Of a stretch of 11,299 bases of DNA, positions 5,092-11,299 are shown piece by piece; position 1 is the stretch's first letter; each line of letters begins with the position of its first letter. Location: the NCBI GenBank assembly GCA_900543525.1, contig UQRS01000068.1, forward strand, positions 1-11,299, read 5' to 3'. The translations under genes were made by a program, and so were the position numbers. Origin of the DNA: an uncultured Oscillospiraceae bacterium. Lineage in GTDB: Bacteria; Bacillota; Clostridia; Oscillospirales; Acutalibacteraceae. A model generated the notes under the pieces. That model made no database searches, had not been told where the DNA came from, and saw only the letters and a list, made by a program, of their open reading frames with translations.

Positions 5092-5134
5092 CCGGCCGGG
5101 AGGAAGCCCCTCCCAAAACGGCCGGTTATTTTTT
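5092..5134 (+). terminator. Strong two-tier intrinsic terminator
   Basis: CCGGCCG (5092-5098) pairs with CGGCCGG (5119-5125). Inside, GGAGG (5099-5103) pairs with CCTCC (5109-5113). TTATTTTTT (5126-5134) follows on the plus strand only. It can end the yycJ/rlmH transcript and any RNA from the promoter at 4864-4892, and it separates them from the hydrogenase operon. Confidence 0.8.
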
Positions 5135-5192
5135 GCGCATTTTTGAAACCTCCGGTTCATAAAATAGATCGTCCGGCCTCATTTACCTGCGA

Positions 5193-5210
5193 TTGATAAA
5201 AAATTAACAA
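5193..5210. promoter_or_regulatory. Rex-type operator upstream of the hydrogenase operon
   Basis: TTGATAA-AAAA-TTAACAA matches the clostridial Rex operator TTGTTAA-N4-TTAACAA at 13 of 14 defined positions, with the right arm perfect. Rex is an NADH-sensing repressor of fermentative and hydrogenase genes that releases DNA when NADH/NAD+ is high. The downstream operon oxidises NADH to make H2, so the pairing makes biological sense. It overlaps the -35 of a promoter at 5193-5222. Confidence 0.7.
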
Positions 5211-5222
5211 TTTATGTATCTT
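5193..5222 (+). promoter_or_regulatory. Candidate promoter overlapping the Rex operator
   Basis: TTGATA (5193-5198; 5 of 6), 18 bp, TATCTT (5217-5222; 4 of 6). Transcription would start near 5229, giving a leader of about 190 nt, and would be blocked by Rex bound at 5193-5210. Confidence 0.4.
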
Positions 5223-5300
5223 TTTTGCGGAAAAGTTATCGAAAAAAGCTGAAAATCGGCAAAAAAATGCCCCAAACCCATGGATTTTTAATACCGATTC

Positions 5301-5309
5301 TGCTATAAT
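5301..5309 (+). promoter_or_regulatory. Extended -10 promoter of the hydrogenase operon
   Basis: TGCTATAAT (5301-5309) is a perfect -10 with the TGn extension; the -35 position (TGGATT, 5281-5286) is poor. It would start near 5316, about 100 nt before the first gene and about 95 bp downstream of the Rex-type site. Confidence 0.65.
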
Positions 5310-5328
5310 TCCTTTGTTATGGATTGGA

Positions 5329-5356
5329 CGGCTCGGATGACCGGTTTCATCAGCCG
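5329..5356 (+). other. Hairpin in the hydrogenase operon leader
   Basis: GGCT-cg-GATGA in 5329-5341 pairs with TCATC-AGCC in the segment ending near 5356, with a loop of about six bases. It lies close to the predicted 5' end of the operon transcript. No T run follows. Confidence 0.35.
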
Positions 5357-5417
5357 CTTTTGGCAAAGAGGAACAACCGACCACCTATCCAATATCTGAA
5401 CAGGAGGACAAACGTTC

Positions 5418-5912
5418 ATGAAGAAAAAAGCAAGTTCGATCCCCTTCTCCGGCACGCCCGAGCAGGAAGCACAGCTTCGCGCGGTCATTGCCGAGCATCA
5501 GGGGGACAAGGGCGCTGCGCTTCCGGTCATGCAGGCGGCACAGGAAATCTACGGTTACCTGCCGCTTGAAGTACAGGAAATCATCGCCGAAGGGCTCGGC
5601 CTCCCGGTGGAGGAGATTTACGGCATTGCAACCTTCTATGCCCAGTTCGCCCTCTCCCCGAAGGGCGAGTACAAAATTTCGGTATGTCTTGGTACCGCCT
5701 GCTATGTTAAGGGAGCGCAGGCGCTGATTGACCGGATTACCCAGGTGCTTGGTATCGGCCCGGATGAATGTACGCCCGATGGCCGCTTCTCGCTGGAGGC
5801 CTGCCGCTGTATCGGAGCCTGCGGCCTCGCGCCGGTTCTCACCGTAAATGAGGATGTGTATGGCCGCCTGACCGAGAAGGATATAGATGATATCCTGAAA
5901 AAGTACATGTAA
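5418..5912 (+). CDS. hydC: NuoE-like [2Fe-2S] subunit of the bifurcating hydrogenase (HydC/HndA)
   Basis: A 164-residue cytoplasmic subunit: an N-terminal helical bundle (about 15-80, including IYGYLPLEVQEIIAEGLGLPVEEIYGIATFY) followed by a thioredoxin-like [2Fe-2S] domain. Cluster ligands are C90 and C95 (CLGTAC) plus C131 and C135 (CIGAC), with an extra C129. This is the small electron-relay partner of the NuoF-like flavin subunit encoded third downstream. Length and motifs are ordinary for HydC/HndA/NuoE. AGGAGG 11 nt upstream supports the ATG. It is the first gene of the operon, under a Rex-type site. The next gene starts 2 nt after the stop, so translation is probably coupled. Confidence 0.93.
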   Translation: MKKKASSIPFSGTPEQEAQLRAVIAEHQGDKGAALPVMQAAQEIYGYLPLEVQEIIAEGLGLPVEEIYGIATFYAQFALSPKGEYKISVCLGTACYVKGAQALIDRITQVLGIGPDECTPDGRFSLEACRCIGACGLAPVLTVNEDVYGRLTEKDIDDILKKYM

Positions 5913-5914
5913 AA

Positions 5915-6463
5915 ATGAAAGAGCTTTCGCTGAACGTCCTTGATATCGCGCAGAATTCGGTCACAGCCGGCGCGACTCTGATCTCCATCGACACGGTGGA
6001 GGAGCCGGCCGCCGATCTTCTGACCATTTCGGTCACCGACAACGGCAAGGGCATGTCGAGAGAATTTGCAGAGCGGGTAACCGACCCCTTCTGCACCACT
6101 CGTACAACCCGTAAGGTCGGCCTTGGCATTCCGCTGTTCAAAATGGCGGCGGAGATGGCGGGCGGTCATTTCTCGATCGAGTCGGAGCCGGGACGCGGAA
6201 CGAAGGTGACCGCAACCTTTGTGCTGTCCAATGTCGACCGCATGCCGATCGGCGATATGGAGGGGACGGTATCCGCCCTGATCCAGATGAACCCCGGCCT
6301 CGACTTTGTCTACCACCGGGCAAGGGGAGGCAAAAGCTTTACGCTGGACACGCGGGAGCTCCGCTCCATGCTGGAGGATGTCCCGCTCGACACGCCGGAG
6401 GTTGGCGCCTGGATCCGGGACTATCTTGCGGAAAATCTCGCACAGCTGTATACATCAACATAA
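5915..6463 (+). CDS. Stand-alone GHKL (HATPase_c) ATP-binding protein in the hydrogenase operon
   Basis: A 182-residue soluble protein with only a GHKL ATPase fold and a short tail. Visible boxes are N (DIAQNS, N14), G1 (DNGKGM, D42), a TTRTTRKVGLGIPLF segment with G69/G71 (ATP-lid and G2), and GRGTKVT (93-97 region). There is no dimerisation/His-phosphoacceptor domain, sensor domain or membrane segment, so it is not a classical sensor kinase. In architecture it resembles anti-sigma-factor-like kinases or ATP-dependent chaperone-like modules. Residues 110-182 match no domain I know. The start is 2 nt after the previous stop without a clear ribosome site, implying translational coupling. From memory, such an ATPase recurs at this position in clostridial hyd/hnd operons, but its job is unknown; roles in hydrogenase regulation or maturation are inference. 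Confidence 0.85.
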   Translation: MKELSLNVLDIAQNSVTAGATLISIDTVEEPAADLLTISVTDNGKGMSREFAERVTDPFCTTRTTRKVGLGIPLFKMAAEMAGGHFSIESEPGRGTKVTATFVLSNVDRMPIGDMEGTVSALIQMNPGLDFVYHRARGGKSFTLDTRELRSMLEDVPLDTPEVGAWIRDYLAENLAQLYTST

Positions 6464-6494
6464 CCGTATATAAAAGATCATTGGAGGTTAAGCC

Positions 6495-6866
6495 ATGAAA
6501 TCCATCGAAGAACTGAAAGCCATCCGCGACAGGGCCAGAGCTTCGGTCAACGTGCGCGGCGACAATTCGGAGGATATCCGCATCGTCGTCGGTATGGCGA
6601 CCTGCGGCATCGCCGCCGGCGCCCGCCCGGTTCTGAACGCCTTTGTGGAGGAGATTAACGCCCGCGGACTCTCGAACGTCATCGTAACCCAGACCGGCTG
6701 CATCGGCGTCTGCCAGTTTGAGCCGGTTGTCGAGGTTTACGTCCCCGGAAAAGAAAAGGTCACTTATGTCAAGATGTCGCCCGATAAGGTACCCGGCATC
6801 GTGACCGAACACATCGTCAATGGCCGCGTGGTCGAGAAGCAGACCATCGGTGCCTATACCAAATAA
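6495..6866 (+). CDS. hndB: HndB-like thioredoxin-fold (2Fe-2S) ferredoxin subunit
   Basis: A 123-residue thioredoxin-like ferredoxin-domain protein corresponding to HndB of the NADP-reducing hydrogenase HndABCD of Desulfovibrio. It has a short N-terminal helix (1-25), then the strand RIVVGMATCGIAAGAR, and TQTGCIGVCQFEP. The usual four ligands (C-x4-C and C-x3-C) are reduced to three cysteines here: C37, C69 and C73. The position of the second ligand is Ala/Gly. The cluster may use a non-Cys ligand or may be absent. GGAGG 9 nt upstream supports the ATG. It is followed 12 nt later by the NuoF-like gene, whose N-terminal domain is of the same fold and keeps all four cysteines. Probable role: accessory electron relay or structural subunit. 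Confidence 0.88.
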   Translation: MKSIEELKAIRDRARASVNVRGDNSEDIRIVVGMATCGIAAGARPVLNAFVEEINARGLSNVIVTQTGCIGVCQFEPVVEVYVPGKEKVTYVKMSPDKVPGIVTEHIVNGRVVEKQTIGAYTK

Positions 6867-6878
6867 GGAGGAGTATCA

Positions 6879-8675
6879 ATGTATCGTTCCCAAGTGCTCG
6901 TATGCGGCGGTACCGGATGTACCTCCTCAGACAGCCCCAAAATTATCGAGGCTTTTAAGGATGAGATCAAAGCCGTCGGCCTGGAGGATGAAGTCAACGT
7001 CGTCCGCACCGGTTGCTTCGGCCTCTGCGCCTTAGGGCCGATCGTCATCGTCTATCCGGAAGGCAGCTTCTACAGCATGGTCAAGGTCGAGGATGTCAAG
7101 GAGATCGTCGACGAGCATCTGCTCAAGGGCCGTATCGTCAAGCGCCTGCTCTACTCTGAGACGGTGACCGAGGATGACAACGTCAAATCTCTGAATGACA
7201 CCGCCTTCTATAAATCCCAAAAGCGTGTGGCGCTGCGCAACTGCGGCGTGATCAATCCGGAGATTATTGATGAATACATCGCCTTTGACGGCTATGCCGC
7301 ACTGGCAAAATGTCTTACCGAGTACACGCCGGAGCAGGTCATCCAGATCGTGCTGGATTCCGGCCTCCGCGGCCGCGGAGGCGCCGGCTTCCCGACCGGC
7401 CGGAAATGGCAGCTCGCCCGCAACATTGTCCCCGACGCCGATCAGAAGTACGTCTGCTGCAACGCGGATGAGGGCGACCCGGGCGCCTTTATGGATCGTT
7501 CTGTGCTGGAGGGAGATCCTCACGCCGTGATCGAAGCAATGGCCATCGCCGGTTACGCCATCGGCGCCAACCAGGGCTATATCTATGTCCGGGCGGAGTA
7601 TCCGATCGCCGTTAACCGTCTGCGCATTGCGATTCAGCAGGCGCGGGAGTACGGCCTGCTGGGCAAGAACATATTCAACTCCGGCTTTGACTTTGACCTT
7701 GACATCCGGCTGGGTGCCGGCGCCTTCGTCTGTGGTGAGGAAACCGCTCTCATGACCTCCATCGAAGGACACCGCGGCGAGCCGCGGCCGCGCCCTCCCT
7801 TCCCGGCGGAGAAGGGTCTCTTCGGCAAGCCGAGCATTCTCAACAACGTTGAAACCTATGCCAACATTCCGCAGATCATTTTGAACGGGCCGGAATGGTT
7901 CGCCTCCATGGGTACCGAAAAATCCAAGGGAACCAAGGTTTTCGCCCTCGGCGGAAAGATCAAGAACACCGGTCTGGTGGAGATTCCGATGGGCACCACC
8001 CTCCGCCATATTATCGAGGATATCGGCGGCGGCATTCCGAACGGCAAGAAGTTCAAGGCGGCGCAGACCGGCGGTCCTTCCGGCGGCTGCATTCCGGCCA
8101 GCCTTATCGACACGCCGATCGACTATGACAACCTGATCGCCATCGGCTCGATGATGGGCTCGGGCGGACTGATCGTCATGGACGAGGACAACTGCATGGT
8201 CGACATCGCCAAGTTCTTCCTCGAGTTCACCGTGGACGAGTCCTGCGGAAAGTGCACCCCCTGCCGGATCGGCACAAAGCGCCTGCTCGAGCTGCTGACC
8301 AAGATCACCAACGGCAACGGCACGATGGAGGATATCGACCGGATGGAGGAGCTTTGCTACTACATCAAGGATAACGCCCTCTGCGGCCTGGGACAGACCG
8401 CGCCCAACCCGGTGCTCTCCACGCTACGGTACTTCCGCGACGAGTATGAGGCCCACGTGAAGGAGAAGCGCTGCCCGGCCGGCGTCTGCAAAAAGCTGGT
8501 CTCCTACCATATCGACCAGGATAAGTGTAAGATGTGTACCGCTTGTATGCGTCAGTGCCCGGTCGGCGCGATCGACGGCGCTGTCAAGCAGCCGCATACC
8601 ATTATGCAGGATAAATGTATCAAGTGCGGAGCCTGCTTCGAGAAGTGTAAATTCTCCGCCATCGTGAAAAAGTAA
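6879..8675 (+). CDS. hydB: NuoF-like flavin subunit of the bifurcating hydrogenase (HydB/HndC)
   Basis: A 598-residue subunit with four parts. The N-terminal thioredoxin-like [2Fe-2S] domain has C9, C14, C46 and C50. The NuoF core has the NADH-binding GLRGRGGAGFPTGRKW (162-177) and FMN-binding CNADEGDPGAFMDR (194-207), and an SLBB-like region follows. A [4Fe-4S] site lies at C456, C459, C462 and C502 (ESCGKCTPCRIG...CGLG). The C-terminal two-cluster ferredoxin domain has C550/553/556/560 and C580/583/586/590. It carries FMN, reacts with NAD(H), and is where the bifurcating flavin chemistry is placed in related trimeric hydrogenases. The ferredoxin domain is the expected path to free ferredoxin. 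AAGGAGG upstream supports the ATG. Length and cysteines are complete; nothing is broken. Confidence 0.96.
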   Translation: MYRSQVLVCGGTGCTSSDSPKIIEAFKDEIKAVGLEDEVNVVRTGCFGLCALGPIVIVYPEGSFYSMVKVEDVKEIVDEHLLKGRIVKRLLYSETVTEDDNVKSLNDTAFYKSQKRVALRNCGVINPEIIDEYIAFDGYAALAKCLTEYTPEQVIQIVLDSGLRGRGGAGFPTGRKWQLARNIVPDADQKYVCCNADEGDPGAFMDRSVLEGDPHAVIEAMAIAGYAIGANQGYIYVRAEYPIAVNRLRIAIQQAREYGLLGKNIFNSGFDFDLDIRLGAGAFVCGEETALMTSIEGHRGEPRPRPPFPAEKGLFGKPSILNNVETYANIPQIILNGPEWFASMGTEKSKGTKVFALGGKIKNTGLVEIPMGTTLRHIIEDIGGGIPNGKKFKAAQTGGPSGGCIPASLIDTPIDYDNLIAIGSMMGSGGLIVMDEDNCMVDIAKFFLEFTVDESCGKCTPCRIGTKRLLELLTKITNGNGTMEDIDRMEELCYYIKDNALCGLGQTAPNPVLSTLRYFRDEYEAHVKEKRCPAGVCKKLVSYHIDQDKCKMCTACMRQCPVGAIDGAVKQPHTIMQDKCIKCGACFEKCKFSAIVKK

Positions 8676-8694
8676 GAAAAGGAGTATGCCAACA

Positions 8695-10443
8695 ATGAAT
8701 ATGGTTAACATCAAAATCAACGGCATGCCCCTCAGCGTGCCGGAAAATTACACCATTCTGGAAGCCGCGCGAGAGCTTGGAATTGAAATTCCGACCCTCT
8801 GTCATATGAAAAATATGAACGAGATCGGCGCCTGCCGCATCTGCGTGGTTGAAGTCAAGGGCGCCCGTACACTGGTCGCTTCCTGCGTATATCCGGTATC
8901 CGAGGGCATGGAGGTTACCACCAACTCACTGCGGGTGCAGAAGGCTCGCCAGAACACCCTGAAGCTGATCCTCTCCAACCACGACCGCAAATGTCTCTCC
9001 TGCGTGCGGAGCGGCAGCTGCGAGCTGCAGAAGCTCTGCTACGACTTCGGCATCGACGACGAGGCCGAGTTTGACGGCACTAGGCAGCAGTTTGAGATTG
9101 ACTACAGCGCACCGCACATGGTTCGCGACAACAACAAATGTATCCTCTGCCGCCGCTGCGTTGCCGCTTGTAAAGCTCAGCATGTCGCCGTCATCGGTGC
9201 CAATGACCGCGGCTTTGACAGCAGCGTCGGCTCGCCCTTCGGCAAGCCGCTGAATGAGATGGCCTGCATCTCCTGCGGACAGTGCATCGTCAACTGCCCG
9301 ACCGGCGCGCTGTATGAGAAGGATGACACCGATAAGGTTTACGCCGCGCTGGCCGACCCGAAAAAGACGGTCATTGTGCAGACCGCGCCCTCTATCCGCG
9401 TCACGCTGGGCGAGAGCTTCGGCATGCCGATCGGCAGCATCGTAACCGGAAAGATGGTCGCCGCCCTCCGCCGATTGGGATTTGACAAGGTGTTCGACAC
9501 CGACTACTCGGCCGACCTCACGATCATGGAGGAGGCGAACGAGCTGCTTGAGCGGGTACAGAACGGCGGTGTGCTGCCGATGATCACCTCCTGCTCGCCC
9601 GGCTGGATCCGTTTCTGCGAGCAGTATCATCCCGATATGATCCCCAATCTTTCGACCTGCAAATCTCCGCAGCAGATGTTCGGCGCGGTTCTCAAAACCT
9701 GGTACGCCGAGCAAAACAACCTGAAGCCGGAGGATATCGTCAGCGTTGCCATCATGCCCTGCACCGCCAAGAAGTTCGAGGTCGGGCGTGAGGATCAGAA
9801 CGCCGCAGGCGTGCCGGATGTCGACATCGCCCTCACCACCCGTGAGCTGGCCCGCATGATCGACCGCGCGCACATCAACTTCAACCTCCTCCCGGATGAG
9901 GCGTTCGACAATCCTCTGGGCGAGGCCTCTGGCGCCGGCGTCATCTTCGGCGCAACCGGCGGCGTGATGGAGGCTGCTCTCCGCACGGCGGTGGAAACGC
10001 TGGAGGGCAAGCCGCTCGACAATTTGGAGTTCGCGGCGGTTCGCGGCACCGATTCGGTCAAAGAAGCCGCCCTCAATGTGGCCGGCCTGGACGTCAAGGT
10101 TGCCGTTGTCAGCGGAATGGAGGCGGCCAACGACCTCCTTCTGAAGGTGAAGAACGGCGAGGCCGACTACACCTTTATCGAGGTTATGGGTTGCCCCGGC
10201 GGCTGCGTCAACGGCGGCGGTCAGCCGATTCAGCCCGCGTCGGTTCGCAGCTTTGTCGACCTGAAGGGGCTGCGTGCAGCCGCCCTGTATGCCGACGACG
10301 CGGCCAACCCGGTGCGCAAGTCGCATGAGAACCCGATGATCAAAAAGCTGTACGACGAGTATCTGGAGAAGCCCGGCAGCCACAAGGCGCATGAGATTCT
10401 CCACACCTCCTACGTCGACCGGTCGAGGGACTATGTCAAATAA
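8695..10443 (+). CDS. hydA: [FeFe]-hydrogenase catalytic subunit HydA/HndD (bifurcating type)
   Basis: A 582-residue modular enzyme that reduces protons to H2. It has an N-terminal [2Fe-2S] domain (C36, C47, C50, C64), a His-Cys3 [4Fe-4S] site (H96, C100, C103, C109), two [4Fe-4S] clusters (C149/152/155/159 and C191/194/197/201) and the H-cluster domain (about 225-555). H-cluster motifs are L1 TSCSPGW (298-304), L2 MPCTAKKFE (C356) and L3 EVMGCPGGCVNGGG (C500, C504). L1 is unusual: most relatives have TSCCPGW, so Ser301 replaces the second Cys, and a Cys322 appears in NLSTCKSPQQ where CpI-type enzymes have Ala. I chose ATG 8695 (AGGAG 10 nt upstream) over 8686, which is 1 nt from the same site. 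No twin-arginine signal is seen, so it is cytoplasmic. It is the last gene of the operon. Confidence 0.95.
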   Translation: MNMVNIKINGMPLSVPENYTILEAARELGIEIPTLCHMKNMNEIGACRICVVEVKGARTLVASCVYPVSEGMEVTTNSLRVQKARQNTLKLILSNHDRKCLSCVRSGSCELQKLCYDFGIDDEAEFDGTRQQFEIDYSAPHMVRDNNKCILCRRCVAACKAQHVAVIGANDRGFDSSVGSPFGKPLNEMACISCGQCIVNCPTGALYEKDDTDKVYAALADPKKTVIVQTAPSIRVTLGESFGMPIGSIVTGKMVAALRRLGFDKVFDTDYSADLTIMEEANELLERVQNGGVLPMITSCSPGWIRFCEQYHPDMIPNLSTCKSPQQMFGAVLKTWYAEQNNLKPEDIVSVAIMPCTAKKFEVGREDQNAAGVPDVDIALTTRELARMIDRAHINFNLLPDEAFDNPLGEASGAGVIFGATGGVMEAALRTAVETLEGKPLDNLEFAAVRGTDSVKEAALNVAGLDVKVAVVSGMEAANDLLLKVKNGEADYTFIEVMGCPGGCVNGGGQPIQPASVRSFVDLKGLRAAALYADDAANPVRKSHENPMIKKLYDEYLEKPGSHKAHEILHTSYVDRSRDYVK

Positions 10444-10475
10444 AATCCTGCCCCGCCGGTAGGCAGCAGTTACAA

Positions 10476-10515
10476 AAAAGGCCGGCTGAATCCGAAATGG
10501 TCCAGCCGGCCTTTT
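10476..10515. terminator. Terminator of the hydrogenase operon
   Basis: AAAAGGCCGGCTG (10476-10488) pairs perfectly with CAGCCGGCCTTTT (10503-10515), a 13-bp stem with a 14-nt loop. It starts 33 nt after the hydA stop. A and T runs on both sides allow termination in both directions. Confidence 0.92.
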
Positions 10516-10658
10516 CTATTTGAAGAAAGTGGCGGGGACTGCCTGATTCCGGGCTGATTTTCCCCCGCAAAATCTTTTCCATAAAAAAGCAAACCACCCC
10601 TTTGAAAAGGATAAAAATGGGTAAAATAGGGATAGAAATTTGAAAGGAGTTAAAAACC

Positions 10659-10820
10659 ATGAAGAAATACGTTTGCGATGTCTGCGGCTACGTGTATGAT
10701 GAGGCGGCCGGCGATCCGGATAACGGAATTGCTCCCGGCACAAAATGGGAGGATATTCCGGAGGATTTTGTCTGCCCGCTCTGCGGCGTTGGCAAGGACA
10801 TGTTTTCAGAAGCGGAATAA
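10659..10820 (+). CDS. rub: Rubredoxin
   Basis: A 53-residue protein, a full-length rubredoxin. Iron is held by two CxxC-type knuckles, CDVCGYVYD (C6, C9) and CPLCGVGKD (C39, C42). Between them lie the conserved DPDNGIAPGTKWEDIPEDFVC features, including the Pro/Trp core. AAAGGAG about 10 nt upstream supports the ATG. It is a cytoplasmic one-electron carrier, in anaerobes often serving rubrerythrin, superoxide reductase or flavodiiron proteins in oxygen defence. None of those partners is in the window. It lies between two terminators and so is probably transcribed alone. An AT-rich segment upstream (10601-10640) holds TTGAAA and TAAAAT, but at a wrong spacing of 14 bp, so I do not assign a promoter. 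Confidence 0.96.
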   Translation: MKKYVCDVCGYVYDEAAGDPDNGIAPGTKWEDIPEDFVCPLCGVGKDMFSEAE

Positions 10821-10966
10821 ACACCTTGACCGTGCGGAAACTTTTCGCCGGATGAGAAATTTTTGGCAGTGCATAAAATGGCCATACGCAAAGCTTTTTG
10901 AATTCAAATTATAAAAAGCGATGCACCGCCGATGGACCGACCGCCTCCCCGATGCACAAAAAATTA
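10821..10966. other. Non-coding stretch between rubredoxin and its terminator
   Basis: No supported ORF. It holds GCTTTTT...AAAAAGC (near 10890-10920), a weak AT-rich hairpin around GAATTC, and two copies of GATGCAC (10919-10925 and 10951-10957). If transcribed it would be a rubredoxin 3' UTR of about 190 nt, counted to the end of the terminator. Confidence 0.4.
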
Positions 10967-11011
10967 AAAAAGGGTGTGACTTCTCTAAATTGCAGAAGTC
11001 ACATCCTTTTT
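10967..11011. terminator. Strong bidirectional terminator after rubredoxin
   Basis: Bases 10967-10984 (AAAAGGGTGTGACTTCT core) pair with 10994-11011 in an 18-bp stem with one G-U, a 9-nt loop and A/T runs at both feet. It lies about 145 nt beyond the rubredoxin stop. It can also end transcription from the right. Confidence 0.85.
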
Positions 11012-11299
11012 ATAGTTGCGGTAAAGCACAAAACCCTCTTTAAAAACAGAATTTTTGTGGTTTTTCAAAATAGCCTTTTTACAGCTTTTCAAGACCCACT
11101 TCTCTCCTTCATTTGCCGCGCCGGCAGAGAGGCTTTCCGCTCCTTTTTTCCGATTTTGTTCCAAATTTTTACAGCAAGAAAATAATAATTCCTTTGCGGG
11201 CTTTACCGGTATGAATGTATGTGGTTGTCCAAACAAAATCCGGAAAAACCTCTTATGTTAAAATATTTGGATTTGCGAAAATCCTGTTATTTTTATTAC
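11012..11299. other. AT-rich non-coding end of window with one possible promoter
   Basis: No ORF with a ribosome site is seen on either strand; the open frames use TTG starts or run through the terminator hairpin. TGTTAAAAT (11256-11264) is an extended -10 sequence and could drive a plus-strand gene that begins beyond the window. Otherwise I see nothing definable. Confidence 0.4.

Noticed and set aside
10595..10627. TTGAAA / TAAAAT pair and CCTTT-GA-AAAGG repeat as a rubredoxin promoter and operator
   Set aside because: The hexamers are only 14 bp apart, too short for a sigma-A promoter, and the repeat arms are low-complexity. No alternative sigma pattern fit without mismatches.
10898..11185. 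95-codon plus-strand ORF after rubredoxin
   Set aside because: TTG start, no ribosome site, reads straight through a strong terminator, and no family features.
10985..11236. 83-codon minus-strand ORF at the right end
   Set aside because: TTG start without a ribosome site, and its 3' end runs into the 10967-11011 terminator hairpin.
1..11299. CRISPR arrays, insertion sequences, tRNA or rRNA genes
   Set aside because: No regularly spaced repeats, transposase-like frames, terminal inverted repeats, tRNA cloverleaf or rRNA signature sequences were seen on either strand.

Overview
The window looks like chromosomal DNA of an anaerobic, endospore-forming member of the Clostridia (Firmicutes) with moderately high GC, plausibly an Oscillospirales/Ruminococcaceae-type genome. 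I infer this from the electron-bifurcating [FeFe]-hydrogenase operon with a Rex-type operator, a rubredoxin, a SpoIIQ-like sporulation gene with a sigma-F-like promoter, the murA and yycJ-rlmH neighbourhoods, and AGGAGG-type ribosome sites. No species is assigned.

Layout. (1) 2-382: the 3' end of a low-GC SLOG/DUF1273-like gene that enters from the left. (2) 569-1279, minus strand: a SpoIIQ-like membrane-anchored LytM (M23) protein, converging on a hairpin at 422-470 and preceded by an excellent sigma-F promoter match. (3) 1545-1673: an extended -10 promoter, a hairpin, a C-rich linker complementary to Shine-Dalgarno sequences and a strong terminator, together forming a candidate small RNA. 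(4) 1713-3169: murA behind a consensus sigma-A promoter that carries a perfect dyad, followed by a structured RNA and a terminator. (5) 3434-4767: yycJ (metallo-beta-lactamase fold) and rlmH. (6) 4768-5417: a gene-poor stretch with a 29-residue hydrophobic peptide ORF on the minus strand, a plus-strand promoter and terminator that would make RNA antisense to it, and then the Rex-type operator and promoters of the hydrogenase operon. (7) 5418-10443: a five-gene operon, NuoE-like / GHKL ATPase / HndB-like / NuoF-like / [FeFe]-hydrogenase catalytic subunit, ending in a 13-bp hairpin terminator. (8) 10659-10820: rubredoxin. (9) 10821-11299: AT-rich non-coding DNA with one strong terminator.

The hydrogenase operon encodes the parts of an NAD(H)/ferredoxin-linked electron-bifurcating hydrogenase: NADH is handled by the flavin subunit, electrons pass through iron-sulfur relays, and H2 is made at the H-cluster. 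A Rex operator fits control by the NADH/NAD+ ratio. The two less ordinary subunits are a stand-alone GHKL ATPase and a ferredoxin-like subunit with three rather than four cluster cysteines. The catalytic subunit also has a variant H-cluster motif (TSCSPGW).

Most worth following up are the C-rich small RNA candidate, the small peptide with its antisense arrangement, and the H-cluster variant. All three rest on reading the sequence alone.
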